A stretch of 64,000 nt of DNA from Isoetes taiwanensis (GCA_021234155.1 JAJEKV010000025.1:3369339-3433338), one strand, 5' to 3'. Positions 1 through 12,715 are shown, counted from the stretch's first letter. Program-made: numbers and translations. Notes: generated from the letters alone by a model not told the origin.

Positions 1-438
1 CTATGTAATTGTCTCTTATCTCCAAGTTGCATTCCAGTTGATGATCTTTTGGTATCTTCTGAGTATTCACTATTTGGAAGGTGCAGAAGGCCATTTACAT
101 CCATTTTTGCATTGGAAACTCTATAGTTAAGCATCTTATTTACATGCTTTGAACTTCTGAAAGCTATTGCAGAAGAGTTGTGGACATCGAATGTTGCTCC
201 AGACCATGAAGATGTGCTAAAATAAATAAGGGTGGCCAGACCATAAAAAGTCTAATTCCACATCAACATGCACCATATAGTATAAATTAACGATTTCTTG
301 TAGACCTTCAATTCATAGGGACACTTTCTTTTCTAAAAGTTACTATCTTGCTTCTCAAAGTAAGGCAGCCACAAAATTAATGCCGAGTATGCAAATCTTT
401 GGGAAGCAATTGAGGGTGCAAAGGCTTGTCATATAAAT
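1..438. other. AT-rich sequence with no recognisable gene
   Basis: I see no gene here. The final ~50 bases read in frame into the LINE ORF1-like pseudogene that follows, so its 5' part probably begins upstream of 439. Confidence 0.4.
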
Positions 439-1041
439 GTGGAGCATCTAATGGATGTAGGCAAGCAAAGGCAAGATTTACTCCGCCATATCTCCGATGT
501 GTGTACTAATTGTAATACTCACATGGGATCATTGGAAGAAAGCCTGACCTGCCAAGTGACTGAGCTTGCTACGGAAACATCTGGTCGAGTTGTTGCTTTG
601 GAAGATTCCTATTCTCATGCAACCAAGATATCTCCAGATTCTTCTCCAAAGCATAATGATCCTGATGCCTCCCCACAATTCTGGCACTTCCATGTAACAG
701 ATATTGCATCTACATTTGCTTAGAGGCATAGGGAATATATTGATAGGCATAACCATCAGTGTAATGTGGTGATTTGTGGCATGCCAGAAGAAGCGTCAAA
801 GGACTTGCAATAGAAGGTACAGAATTTGGTGTTGGCTAAATTGGACCTCGCAACAGTAGTTGTCGTCATTGCTGCACGTAGAGTGGGAGGATTGCAGCCT
901 CACCGTCCGTACATAGTGAAATTTGCAGCGCCAAATTTGAGTACTAAAATGGATATCCTAAAGCAGACCAAGCGATTTGAAGAGACATCTTTGTATTTGG
1001 ATTTTGATCTTACTAAGTCACAACAATTAGCAAGATGCTAG
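439..1041 (+). pseudogene. LINE ORF1 (L1 ORF1p-like nucleic-acid-binding protein) remnant
   Basis: One frame runs through this stretch, broken by in-frame TAG codons at 721-723 and 811-813 and ended by a third at 1039. The N-terminal half is polar and looks like a coiled coil. The middle carries an RRM-like core (NVVICGMPEEASKD). The end carries RPYIVKFA and a block close to 'DILKQ..RFEETSLYLDFDLTKSQQLAR', the layout of the RRM plus C-terminal domain of L1-type ORF1 proteins. In a live element this protein coats the RNA and chaperones it during target-primed reverse transcription. No endonuclease/RT follows; the frame is cut off by LTR-like sequence. The family-level call is good; the exact clade is not determined. 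Confidence 0.7.
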
Positions 1042-1057
1042 GATTTACGAAAGGTCC

Positions 1058-2102
1058 TGTGACGCTCCCAGAATCTATACGATGTTCTCATCATATACAA
1101 GAATCATTCGATGTTCTTCAAGGTTCGACGGAGCATGATCAATACAATATAAATACGGGGAATTCCCCTCCCATGGCGACCACATCACCATGGCAAGGCC
1201 CTCCGTCATACTCGGACCGCTTGGGATGGCCAAGTGTCCGGGCGAGGAACACGGAGGTGTCATTCGTCCCACGTCCTTTATGGAAAATCCTATACAGCGG
1301 AAGCATACATATACGTTAGCATACAATCACCATGCATAATAATATACCACCACGAAGGGTGGCCCATCCATCATCATCACGAAAAAGATAATACATCCAT
1401 AATAATATGAAATAACACCATGACAAGGCACTACCCCGGGCTCAGACTCCAAGGGATCAACTGACGACCAGGGTCTCCAGATATCAACATACGGAAGTAT
1501 AACATGGCGTTGGCTGGCATAAGACGATGGCTAGGGTATCCGCCCCTCCTGTGCACACCTTGCAGATAGGCTGAATCATGCTATGACGTGCTTGTAGCCC
1601 TCCGGAGATGCAATCCCAAGGAATCACCCTTCGGGGGTTACATCTCCCCGGTCTGATGAGGCAGGTCAGAGAGGCGTCTCCTCCCCGAGCATGACGGATC
1701 TGGGTGTGCTAGAGAACACGTGTCGCCTCAGCGACCCCCGCATTCGTACCCGACTTACTCCCCTAAATCTAAAGATCAGCTCTCCAACCCGTTCAAGCCC
1801 AGGACGGCCCTCTATGGCCCCGCCCTCCGGCCCAGAGAGTGTCAGACCCATACCCGGCCCACACACAGTGACCAGATATAAGCCTAGCACACTATAATAT
1901 GAGTCCTGTAGCTGCGCTAGGCAAGACCCCACCCCCGATTCACCCTCATACTTGTTGTCTGGTGCTGAACCACATCATAGCATCCACAGCCAGGTTGGCT
2001 CTTGTGCACATGCCGCAATTATTGGGTATTAAGGGATCTAGCTCGAGACATCTCTAATGCTAAGAGTCTTTTAGGTCTCTACCCTTCCCTTAATTCCCAA
2101 CA
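1058..2102. mobile_element. Probable LTR of a Ty3/gypsy-like element
   Basis: This is a GC-richer block that begins TGTGACGCTCCC and ends AATTCCCAACA, a TG...CA boundary with a start typical of plant gypsy LTRs. It separates the LINE ORF1 remnant from a gypsy gag fragment. The gag fragment is on the minus strand only 80 bp away. I could not find a second LTR, a primer-binding site or a target duplication, so orientation and limits are provisional. Confidence 0.4.
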
Positions 2103-2183
2103 CACGAAAGAAGCAGAAAGAACTAATGTAAATACCATTGAAGTATTCAGAGTAACTTACAAAAGATAATTTAATCATCCCAT

Positions 2184-2882
2184 CTACTCAAAGCGGCACC
2201 TTCCCCTTGTGAGCCCATGAGAGCGGGCATATCCTTTCCACCAGATTTGTGCTGACCCTGTAAGATTGGTGGTGGCAACTTTGCCGATATCCTTGTCAGT
2301 CATTCCATATGACTTACCAAACTCCTGCATTTCGTCCAACCATGATTCCGCATCCACTCCATTCCTGGTTTTCCCTGAGAATTGTGCGAGTCGCCGGTTC
2401 TTCCAAATGCTAGTGATGGCCGAATCCACTGTTTTCTGATAATCCTTTTTGTTGGTCTTGGCATGGTCGGCCTCATCCTCAGAGGAATCAGAAGAGTCAG
2501 AAGACTCCGAGGCAGCATCCGAGGAAGAACTAGGGCGTGTCCTCTTAGATCGGCTTGCCATGGCGGGCACAGGCGCAGGTGCAGATGGCGGCTGCGGATT
2601 CTGTGGAGGAGGGATCTCTGGTCCATACTTTTGTGGCATTTGAGGCGGATTTATTTGCAGTACGTAGACTTGGAGCTCAGTAAGCTGACGCTTCATAATA
2701 GTGAGCTCTTGTTCCGGGGTAAGACGGCGCGGTTGCACGGGTGTCGCCCAAGGGGGAGGGCGTGCACCGTCTAGATAGAAACAAATGAAAGATAGGCACA
2801 CATTTAAGTAATTATGACAAGAATTATACAACAGAGAAGCATTTCTTTGTATTATATCAAGGTCATGGTTACAAGAAAACAT
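2184..2882 (-). pseudogene. Ty3/gypsy gag fragment
   Basis: The 232-residue minus-strand frame has a proline-rich segment, a low-complexity Ser/Asp/Glu stretch (residues ~115-140) and then the core of a retrotransposon gag domain: a 'TVDSAITSIWKNRRLAQFSG' block, ESWLDEMQEF, and TGSAQIWWKGYA, where the paired Trp is characteristic. Gag forms the virus-like particle. The frame stops soon after the WW motif, with no zinc knuckle, protease or RT, so the piece is truncated. The first ~40 residues look non-coding, so the true gag sequence probably starts near 2770. It lies between an LTR-like block and a LINE fragment, consistent with nested and deleted elements. Confidence 0.65.
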
Positions 2883-2899
2883 GTTAACTCACACACAAA

Positions 2900-3172
2900 A
2901 CTGAAGTTGCACCTGCTCCAAGTCATTCCAAGTGGCGAGGGCCCCAGACCTCGACCCTGTACAAAAGCACAGAAGGTTCTGGGATGATGTTCCAGGAGGA
3001 AGAACATTTTCTGTTGATGGGCCGCAATGTACCTGGCCTTTCTAGCCTTAAGGAAAGTGCGGTATTGCTTGACTGCATCCAAGCGTAGAGCAAGGTCTGT
3101 AACTTGGTGGAGCCAGTATTTGCGTTCTTTGCACTCGTCCTTTGAGCAATGCTTTGCAACATTATTGGCTTT
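2900..3172 (-). pseudogene. LINE fragment: linker between endonuclease and reverse transcriptase
   Basis: The minus-strand frame reads DECKERKYWL..., then FLKARKARYIAAHQQK and HHPRTF. It aligns with a second copy in this window at 61191-61493 (WFDAECKEHKRR..., FLKAKKAVYIANKIKG, RHPRTFWRRV). This Lys/Arg-rich stretch sits between the AP-endonuclease and RT domains of non-LTR elements. The sequence after it (ATWNDLEQVQLQF in a shifted frame) also has a counterpart near 60545. It is a short decayed fragment with no catalytic domain. Confidence 0.6.
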
Positions 3173-3650
3173 CAACAGCAGCTTTCATTTATGAAACACA
3201 AATCTTAATTAAACCATCCTGCAAAATGAATGAATGTGTTTACTTAAGTCATAAGTCTTACCAGATGGGCATGCTCCTATTGAAGACTCTGCCCCCCAGC
3301 TTGAGAATGAAATCTCATAACTAATCTGCCAATGAATCCACCATTTGAAATAAGTGACTCGCTTTTCTAAGATTGAGAAGGAAATCGCATATATAATCTT
3401 CATATAAATCCACAACAGGCTTTTGGCAGTTGAAGGAAGAAGGCAAAAGCCAAACGTGAGGAAAGGGCAGGGTAGAGGATGGTTATCGCTGTAGCACATA
3501 GAGATTTCAGAAATGGACTTGCAGGTAGATCTGGAAGAGCCTTTATGATTCTACGGCATGCATCAGCCAAATTCGTAGCTCTCTTGCTTTTGTGCCATAT
3601 ATAAGATAGATCGGCATGCATTTGAGAATGCTAGAACCAGAACTGACAAC

Positions 3651-3686
<36 letters not shown>

Positions 3687-4400
3687 ACCATCTGCTAAGA
3701 CCTCAACACTAGGATAATAGAGAGTGCAAGAGGAGGCACCCTAGCTGTCATAGCTGTACAGCTCGAGCTGCTGCACTCTGGCCAATAGAAAAAAAGAGGA
3801 CGTAAAATAAAAGCCATGGGCCAAGATCGTTTAAAAAGGAAAAATTACCAAAATGCCCCTACAATTTGGCATTCTTTTAAAAATGCCCCTAAGGTTTCTA
3901 GAATTACCAAAATGCCTTCATTCAACCTAAATATGAGACAGTATACATCATCAACTTTTTGTATTTACCAAAAATACCCCATAATTTTTGCGCCAAAAAA
4001 TATGTCGGTGGAGAGAAAAGTCCGTTGGCCATTTTCCAAATTGGTTTTTGGATTGCTTGATAGCAACAAAGTTCTTTTCCTAGATGTTCCATCGATTCTT
4101 GGCATGCTATTCTTCGAAATCTACCTCCAGGTAATTATCAAGCACTTATGAATTTTATTCTTGAAGCATTTCTCCATTGCAATTTACCTTGCATGTTATT
4201 TCCTTAGAGATTGATTATGCATATTCGAAATTGCACTATTTCATTGTAGAAAATTGTGTTATCTTTATTGTGCATGGAAAAGATTCATCACGCACATTTG
4301 AACAGATTTTCGAAATCGATTTTGAACATGGCATATCATCTCAAAACTTGACTGTTTTTTGCAGTAAGACTAGTACATCACATGCCATTTCCGAAACTAG
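3173..4400. other. AT-rich intergenic DNA with a poly(A) run
   Basis: A run of about 30 A residues lies at 3653-3683. Around 3840-3930 the phrase 'attaccaaaatgcc' recurs twice with variants. Frames here look non-coding, and I see no gene. Confidence 0.4.
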
Positions 4401-4439
4401 TAATTAATAGAAAAAGGGAGCTGCCTAGAAAATGTTATG

Positions 4440-4830
4440 ACATTTCTTGTATGAGCCACTCAATGGAAATTGCACATTTTGACAGAAAAGCATGAACATG
4501 TAGTAGATCAGGAAAGCAGGACTTGCACTTGCACGAGATGGCAAAGGTCTGGAATTCCTTGTGCTCATGCTGCTGGAGCTATTCTTCATAAGAAAGAGAA
4601 GGTGTAGTCTTATGCATATAGGGGGTATTCTCTGCAGGCTTTTTGTGCTACTTATGCAAGAATAATTGCCCATGTGATGCTTCATTTAGAGGAGAACCCA
4701 CTTGGAGAAGGTGATATGTTGCCTCCTGAAACTTCCTGTCTCCCTGGATGTCCAAAGCGGGCTTTGAGAGGTGCTTCCAAAATTTTTTCTCCTCCTCTGG
4801 CGATCTACACGAAGGTGCTCCTCGGTAAAG
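4440..4830 (+). pseudogene. Mutator-like (MULE) transposase C-terminus with SWIM zinc finger
   Basis: Reading from 4503, the frame gives VDQESRTCTCTRWQRSGIPC followed by AHA, a textbook MuDR/MULE SWIM finger (C-x-C at 4524-4532, then C and H at 4560-4568). After an in-frame TAG at 4605 it continues SYAYRGYSLQAFCATYARI, the conserved tail of plant MULE transposases, then a Pro-rich end. Upstream residues before VDQ also fit the family. SWIM fingers help MULE transposase bind DNA; FAR1/FHY3-type host genes carry the same module. The stop codon and the absence of an upstream DDE domain make this a relic. Confidence 0.72.
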
Positions 4831-6271
4831 TAAATATGATGGCACTGATCAAATGGCGCTGATCAAGTAAATATGGCCCTTGGTATTGTGTTGTGGTCTG
4901 CTCGGCGGATGGCCACTATAGCCATTCTGTGTGCTAAATCCTCTGCTTGGATTTGCTACTAGAACCTGAGATGTTTTTATTAGTTTAGGTTATTGTTTGT
5001 GTGGAGCAGCCTGCCTCCTCTTTGTGGGCAAAAAATTGGTTGGGGCAATTTGAGCTCCCAACTATGGCGGATAGGATTTTGGCAGCGATGGTAGAACAAT
5101 GCATCCTTTAGGTATTGGTACACCCTAGGTCCATGGCATATGATGGCTGCAAAGGATTCCTCAATATCGACATGGCTTCTGGCCCCAAAAAGTTTTAGGG
5201 GTTGCAGGGGCAGCCAGAGAAATGATGCCATAGCCAGGTTATGTTGCCTCTAATGATTTTGACAATTTTGTCATCCTTTTGCAGGGTATCCAAGAGATAA
5301 ATCTCGGTTTAAAAAGAGATTTGCAGACCTCTTGGCTACTTTAAAAGAACTCGATTTGAGTTCAAGTATCCCCCAATATTTATCTGCTGGAAACGAATCA
5401 TGACGGTTTGAATTTGTAAGCATACCGAGCAAACTTACATCTGTTTTCCTTTCGAGCTTCACTGGATCAAAAGCCCTTCTGGAGCAGATAATATCTCAAA
5501 AGATGGCATGAATTTCTTTTAGGTTCCAGAGCACACTACATAATAGGTATGCTTCTCCATGATCCAGATGCTGCAAGAACTTTTGTGGATCTAAGTCTGC
5601 TAGATGGTCCTCTGTGAGATGGTGGTCTGCTAGAGGTTGGCTGTTAAGAGTTGATTGCTTTTCAATGATCATCTTGAATATCCTTTTGGCGGGATCAAAT
5701 AAGGATTCCCTGTTTGTAACAAATAGCCACAGATTCCTATACACAACTAGCACGACCTTCTTGTATATTGTTGCAGTTCAATATCTGATGAAGTCTGGTT
5801 TGATTGCTTCATTAGTTTCTTTTGGCCAGTGCGATTACTTTTTAGCATGATGTTTCTCAATTTGTAACTCTTCAAAAATGCATGGCACAGACAGAAGCCT
5901 AAGTCTGCAAGTATTTGAACGTAAAACTATAAATGTTGCAATGCGTTTTTTCTGTTTAACAATAGCTATTATCTGATGAGTTGACTTTATTTGTCGTCTG
6001 ATTAACAATGGTTTTTATATTGAGGACACAAGGTTCATGTTCTCTGTTAAAAGTGATGTATTGTATGGTACTCTATTCTATAATTCAAAATGCATTTCAT
6101 GGTGACCATTTGAATTTAGTCAAGCTATAGAGCAAATTTGTTGTTTTGGATATCTGTATGGCAAATATGACACTCTAATCTATCAGTTACATTCATAAAC
6201 TCAAAGTTTAATGCCATTTTATATATTCTATACGTACGATTGCATGCATCAAGACATTTATGTTTTAGTAG
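4831..6271. other. Region without a recognisable gene
   Basis: Frames near 5280-5750 are open for 60-85 codons on either strand, but none shows a family signature. I see no gene that can be supported. Confidence 0.35.
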
Positions 6272-6393
6272 AACAAGGTAGCACTACATAAAAAATGTGG
6301 CTTTCAAATGGAAGCAAGAGATGTTGCCATATTGAAACAAGGTAGCACTACATAAAAAATTGTGCCAAATGGAATCAAAAGATGTTGCCATAT
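6272..6393. repeat. Imperfect tandem duplication, ~60-bp unit x2
   Basis: The string 'caaggtagcactacataaaa' occurs twice, each followed by a variant of 'caaatggaa(g/t)caa(g/a)agatgttgcc'. Two diverged tandem copies are present. Confidence 0.7.
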
Positions 6394-6517
6394 TTCTTCT
6401 CAAGGACTAAGATTACCACTGGATGAGTCAAAACAATGAAGTGACATATGGATGCAAAGATCACCAGTAACACCTTTCAATTATACCTTTCAATTATTTT
6501 TCAAGCCTATACATATC

Positions 6518-6608
6518 TAAATGCCCTCAGATGGCATGTAAACTATGTTTTTTAAATAGTGGAACTTAAATGCCCTCAGATGGCAGATGGCATGTAAACT
6601 ATGTTTTT
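6518..6608. repeat. Partial copies of a ~53-bp repeat also found at 12600
   Basis: Two partial copies contain 'aaatgccctcagatggcatg' and 'taaactatgttttt'. The first is followed by 'taaatagtggaactt'. The same unit is present as two and a half copies at 12600-12715. Confidence 0.7.
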
Positions 6609-7811
6609 GGGTTGCCCCTAAGGGGGCAAACCCTTGTTGATGTGGGTTTGTGGCATATTCTAGGTATATGCCAATATATGCCTGGAATATGCCAATAACT
6701 GCTCCAAACCCACTACTGGCTGTAAACTCGCGGTCATTTCTATTGATGGGCAGCACTCTTGGAAACCGGATAACTGGTGGTGTTCTGGTGATGGTGGGTG
6801 CTGTAGCTCCAGCTTCTTCCTAGGCCCTTAGCTGCACAAAGACCGCTCAACTAGCTTCACTCCTGGGTTCTTGGGCTTTTCTATGCATACGATGGATCAT
6901 TAAAGCTTGGCATACAGGCTTCCAAAAGTGTCAGATAGGCAGCCTCTGCTGGTGCTTCTCCAACACCGTTCAGAAGAGTAAGTTCTTACACTACAAAATT
7001 TCACGAGCTATTGAGTTGAAACGTCATTTTCTTCTATATGCAATTATTATTATAGTTTAAGCAATGCAAAACAATGGAGGTTATTTGGACTGCCCCTCAT
7101 TACATGCGTACGTGAAGATAGGCCCTGCACCGGCGCAGATGTCAAAGCTGCTGTTGAGCAGGTACTCTGTCCAATGAAGAAGCCTGGACGTGCTCAGGAA
7201 CTGGATTACAGGGATAACAGATCCATCCATGAAGAGGGGTCTGAGATGTTAAAAAGAGAACCATTCTCTGACAAAATACCTAATAACAATGGGGGAACAA
7301 GTAGCCTATCTTGGGAAGGGCATTCCCCATGCAGGACTCCTTTTCTGCTGTCTATAACAGACGAAAGGGGTTCATTAAGAGAAATCCTTATGGATCAGCA
7401 TATAATTTCTCCTGTCAGTTCTGTGCATAGTAACCAGAGATTTAGGTATTCTGCTGTTGATTGGTCAGATGAAGCCCTGGAATCCCAATATGACCTGAGC
7501 TGTATAGAAAGATTAAGAGGTTTGTAAGGCTGACACACCATCAACTTACAAAAAAGCAAGACAAGAAGCTGTTTCGCTTTACAATTGTTTGGAAGCATTT
7601 TTAAAGGAGGGGCCATTGGGACCAGAGGACATGTGGTTAGTAAGCGTTAACAGTTTCGAATGGAAAAGCAAAGCATGGTACTAATACAATGTCTTTCATG
7701 CTTTTCATGTCATCTTTATGATTTGGTAGATGTTGTTATGTAATCTTTAGGATTTTGGAGATGATTTCGTGTAATGCATATGATTGTAGATATTTACCAT
7801 GGCTTAGATAA
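6609..7811. other. Region 5' of the PPR pseudogene, no certain gene
   Basis: A 117-codon open frame (7174-7527, +) of polar composition matches no family I recognise. It could be a leftover 5' exon of the PPR locus or chance. Confidence 0.25.
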
Positions 7812-10260
7812 AATTCAATTCCTTGCTGGCGAAGCACCATCTACAGAATACCTTCAAATATATCTGCCCGTGCCAATCTTGGAGAAATTAAAAGTGCCCT
7901 TCAATTGTATTTTGAACTACGACAATCTGATGTGAAGTTTGACAAATTCATATATCTTGCAATTCTCAAAGCATGTACTATGTCCTCTGTATTTAGGCAG
8001 GGAAGAGAAGTTCATCATCATATAGTTGAAGATGGCTTTGATTCTGACCGTGTCTTGGGGAATACCCTTGTTCAGATGTATGCAAAATGTGGCAGCTTGG
8101 TAGACTCGTGGAAAGTGTTTGATATGATATTGAACCCTGATGTAGTATCCTGGTGTGCATTAATCAATGGATGTGCAGAACATGATGATGGTCCTCTTGC
8201 ATTAGATAGATGCTTATGAAAAGATGCAACAACAGCCTGGCATAACTCCAAACAAGGTTATGTTCCTGGGACTTTTGAAAGGATGCGGCAACGTACAAGC
8301 TATAAAGCAGGGCAGGCTTATTCATGGTATGATCTTACAACGTGCACTTGAATGGGATATTGCTCTGGGAAATACACTTGTGGATGTGTATGCCAAAAAT
8401 GTAAGCATGACAGAGTCACAAAAGATGTTTGATTATATCCCAAAACGGGATGTTGTCTCTTGGAATGCACTGATTGCAGGATATGTCAGCATGGTGAAAC
8501 TCTCCTTATCCTTGACCTTCTAAAAAATATGCATGTAGAGAGCATAAAGTCAAACAAGGTTACATTTGTGAACATTTGAAAGTGTGTGGTAGTGGGAGGA
8601 TATGCCCAGCATAACCAAGGCTGTCTTGCTCTGGAATGTTTTGAAGAGATGCAAGAGGAAGCCATTGCACCAGAGTATGTCACGTTTTTAAGCACACTAA
8701 AAGCTTGTACAAGCACTAGGGATGTAGAGCAGGGCAGACGTATACATGGTCAAATCTTACAATGTGTATGGGAAATGTGGTTTGCAGGAGTCACATAGGC
8801 TCTTTGACAAATTACAAAACAGGATTGTGGTGACTTGGAATGCCTTAATTGCAAGGGGGATTCACTGTAAGTGCCATACAATGTGCCTGAGTGACTTGTA
8901 GGGGGGTTTTTTCGACCCATTTCCATACGTATACGTAAGAGGTAGGGGGGTTTTTTGCCACTACTTGGGGTAAACTTTGTACGGAAGGGGTCGAATTTGC
9001 CTTTCAAGAAATCGTATACGGGGGTGTTTTTGATCACCCTATGCACGCACATGGCATACCCCCCTTACTATAAGTGAACCCCCCGGGCTTAATTGCTGGA
9101 TATGCACACCATAGTGAAGGTCTTTCTGCATTAGACTGTCTTTGGAAGATGCATGGTGAGAGTATAGATCCTGGTATTGCTAGTTTCTTAAGCGTGTTGA
9201 AGGCGTGCAGTAGTCTTGAAAGCGTAGTATGGGGGAGACTTATTAATGACCAAATCATGGAGCATGGCTTCGAGTTATGTCGCAATATGCAATGCTCTGG
9301 TTGATATGTACGTGAAATGTGGTAGCATAGAGGAGTCACAAAAATTATTCGAGGAAACTCAAAACAAAAGTGTAGGATGTGTGCTTAATAACGAATGTTA
9401 TTCTGCCCTCAGAGTTTTGAGAATATGCAAGTGAAGGGCTGTAACCCCAACAGGGTTACATATTTAGGCATTTCAAAAGCATGTGGCTTTCTGGGAACTA
9501 CACAGCAGGGAAGATTCTTTCATGATGACATTGTACAGAAAGGGATTTGATTTAGATGTTGGCAGTGTTGATATGTATTGTAAATGTGGATGCTTGGACG
9601 GGTCTGCGCAGATTGTTTGACAGGCTGCCAGTCCGGGATGTGGTGTCCTGGGGTGCAATAATTGCAGGATATGCCCAGCATGGGGAAGGTCTTCTCGCTG
9701 TAGACTGCTTCGATAAAATGCAACATGATGGTATCAAGCCATATATAGTTATCTTACTTTGTATTCTAGTTGCATGTAGTCGAGCAGGCCCTATAGAGAA
9801 AGGCCGCTGGTATTTTGAGCATATGGAGAAAGAGTTTGGAGTTGTGCCAGATGAGGACCATTATATTTGCATGGTAGATATTTTAGGTCGTGCAGGATGC
9901 CTCAAAGAAGTAGAAGAATTATTAAACACTGCTAAGGAACCCAATATATTGGGTTGGAAACTTCTGCTTAGTGCTTGCAGAATGCATGGCAATGTGGACC
10001 TGGGGAGGCAATGCTCTGAAAAATTAGTTTGCTTAGATTCCCACTGCGCCTCTGGTTATGTGCTTATGTCAAACATCTATGCTAATGCTAAAATGCAGGA
10101 TGGTGCTAACAAGACAACAAAATGCTCTAGTAAGGTCTTTTCTTTTGGTAGTGAAAGCAGAACACATATAGAAAATTGGGAGGTTGACGCCATGTTGCAG
10201 AGGTTAAATAGACTTCTAGGGGGAGAAGGATGTATTGCAGCGGTTCACGTGGCCACATGA
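7812..10260 (+). pseudogene. PPR protein gene (PLS type with E domain), multiply disrupted
   Basis: PLS-class PPR proteins bind organellar RNA and guide processing or C-to-U editing. Repeats are recognisable throughout: GNTLVQMYAKCGSL, PDVVSWCALINGCAEHDD, KRDVVSWNALIAGY, VGGYAQHNQG, NALIAGYAHH, and near the end VVSWGAIIAGYAQHGEG, a 'P..DHYICMVDILGRAGCL' block and GYVLMSNIYANA (E motif). Breaks include a GATAGAT microduplication at ~8207-8215 that adds 4 bp, a 1-bp loss near 8487, a missing piece near 8580, another missing piece near 8764, a 235-bp inserted element at 8853-9087, and frameshifts near 9300 and 9540. The last intact stretch (9556-10260) degenerates after the E motif, and no DYW signature is seen. 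It is almost certainly non-functional. Confidence 0.85.
8853..9087. mobile_element. MITE-like element inside the PPR gene with a 9-bp target duplication
   Basis: The 235-bp insert starts AAGGGGGATTCACTGTAAGTG, and the reverse complement of its right end starts CCCGGGGGGTTCACTTATAG, giving imperfect terminal inverted repeats around GGGGG-TTCACT. It is flanked by CTTAATTGC at 8844-8852 and 9088-9096. Removing the insert and one duplicate restores the PPR reading NALIAGYAHH exactly. A 9-bp duplication fits the Mutator superfamily. The element encodes no protein. Confidence 0.85.
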
Positions 10261-10438
10261 TAAACCAGAATAAGTCATAGATTTTTCCTGGATGCTATGA
10301 GCATAAGTATTACAAACAATGAAAGGGAGCCTTTACCGTTCTGCTGCAGTTGCTGGCGCATGTTCCTTCTGCAGCTGCTGGTGCATGCACCGCCTGTTCG
10401 AAGGCGAGTTCAGTTGCAACTCTAGATCATCGAGCTAA

Positions 10439-10612
10439 CAAGATAATAAAATGCTCTAGGCAGAAATTAGACAACTGGGGGTAGAAGGATGTATTGCATG
10501 GATTCGTGAGGCCTCATGGCTACCAGCATACGTCATAGTTTTTTTTTTTTTTTTTTTTTTTTGATGCTATGAGCACAAGTAGTACAAACAGTGAGTGAGC
10601 CTATAAGCTTGC
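10439..10612 (+). repeat. Duplicated 3' end of the PPR locus
   Basis: This segment repeats 10104-10333 in the same order: 'aaaatgctctag', 'agaaggatgtattgca', a GTCATAG motif, 'gatgctatgagca(t/c)aagta', 'tacaaaca' and 'gagcct'. It is interrupted by a poly(T) run at 10541-10562. It looks like a diverged tandem duplication of the end of the PPR gene and its 3' flank. Confidence 0.65.
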
Positions 10613-11424
<812 letters not shown>

Positions 11425-11944
11425 AAGAAATCAAAGGAGGAGAAGAGGGATACCAAAACATTATCCACTCTAGGTTTGGATAAATCAGAAGATGGAACTC
11501 CTTAAACCTTTTATTATATATCAAACACTGCCCAAAATGTGGAGCGGGATACATATCTAAACCAAACAGAAATATCTCTAGGACTATCATGAATTTTTGG
11601 AGAACTTTGTATCCCAAAGAACGCATTGATTCAACCTCCGAGCTTATGCTCAAATGCAATTTCAAGCAATCCCAATCTCACAAACTCCTTCGGATACACC
11701 TTGAGAAGATAGAGCATACAGTTAAAATAGTTGAATAAAGACAGAATCATCTGGCACATTCTTAAGTCTTTGATCATTTGATCACATCAGCATAAATTAT
11801 CTCATCTGTAAGGGTATTCTCTCTAAGCTATTACGTTCATCCTGTTATGAGCATGTTCATCCTGTTTGTACTGGGGCTTTTTGCCCTCATGTTTTCTTTG
11901 GGCCTTGGCCCTTTGTTTTCTTTGTGACTTTGTCCTTGGGTTTT

Positions 11945-12073
11945 GTTTGGGCTTTTGCCTTCTTTGCTCCGGCTGATTTGGGCTTCCATGCCCCCTTTCT
12001 TGTATGGGTCCCATAACCCTATTGGGTTTCCGCGGACGATAAAAATTTATCTGTATCTGTATCTGTATCTGTT
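11945..12073 (+). mobile_element. SINE/retroelement 3' end, copy 1, with (ATCTGT)4 tail
   Basis: From GTTTGGGCTTTTGCC to GCGGACGATAAAAATTT this is nearly identical to 24254-24382, then ends in four ATCTGT hexamers where the other copy has ATCTTT. Family sequence extends further 5' here (to about 11840), so the second copy appears 5'-truncated, as expected for target-primed reverse transcription. Confidence 0.8.
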
Positions 12074-12599
12074 TTGATTTCACATTAAAGATTAGATCTG
12101 GTTTCAAGATCAACACCAACATTAACTTCAATATTTCCAAAGCATGTAAATGTATTCATTATTGAACTAAAAATGAACATAGTAGGAAACCTGGCGCTTT
12201 ACAATTTTGGTTTTATGGCATTTCTACACAAGGGGCATTTGCTCTCGAAATGTAATGGGACTTTTTCATTATTGTTCCATGAACACATGACGTAAACTGA
12301 AAGTTGGTGGACTTGAAAGTTGGTGGACTGTCTTGCACATGCGGTTAGTTTTTCTTTTCTAATGAAATTGACACATTGCATTGTGATGCCATATAAGTTT
12401 GTATTTTATCAAAAAACAGTGGCATTTAAAATATCATAGTAGGGAACATATAAATCTTTTGATAGTAACAAGTTAAAATACAGATTGCTTGCCCACACAC
12501 AATCTACAGAGTAAGCAATATAAAAACTTGGAAAAACAGAAACCATAAAATCACACTTTCGCGCCACCGGAGGGCAACCCATCGTGCGCAGTACCTTGT

Positions 12600-12715
12600 T
12601 TAAATAGTGGAACTTAAATGCCCTCAGATGGCATGTAAACTATGTTTTTTAAATAGTGGAACTTAAATGCCTTCAGATGGCATGTAAACTATGTTTTTTA
12701 AATAGTGGAACTTGA
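12600..12715. repeat. ~53-bp tandem repeat, about 2.5 copies
   Basis: The unit contains 'tttaaatagtggaacttaaa', TGCC(C/T)TCAGATGG and 'catgtaaactatgtt'. It is the same unit as at 6518-6608, 6 kb away. Confidence 0.85.

Noticed and set aside
11823-12140. 105-codon basic frame on the minus strand
   Set aside because: It is the antisense reading of a retroelement 3' end (the QIQIQI stretch is the ATCTGT tail).
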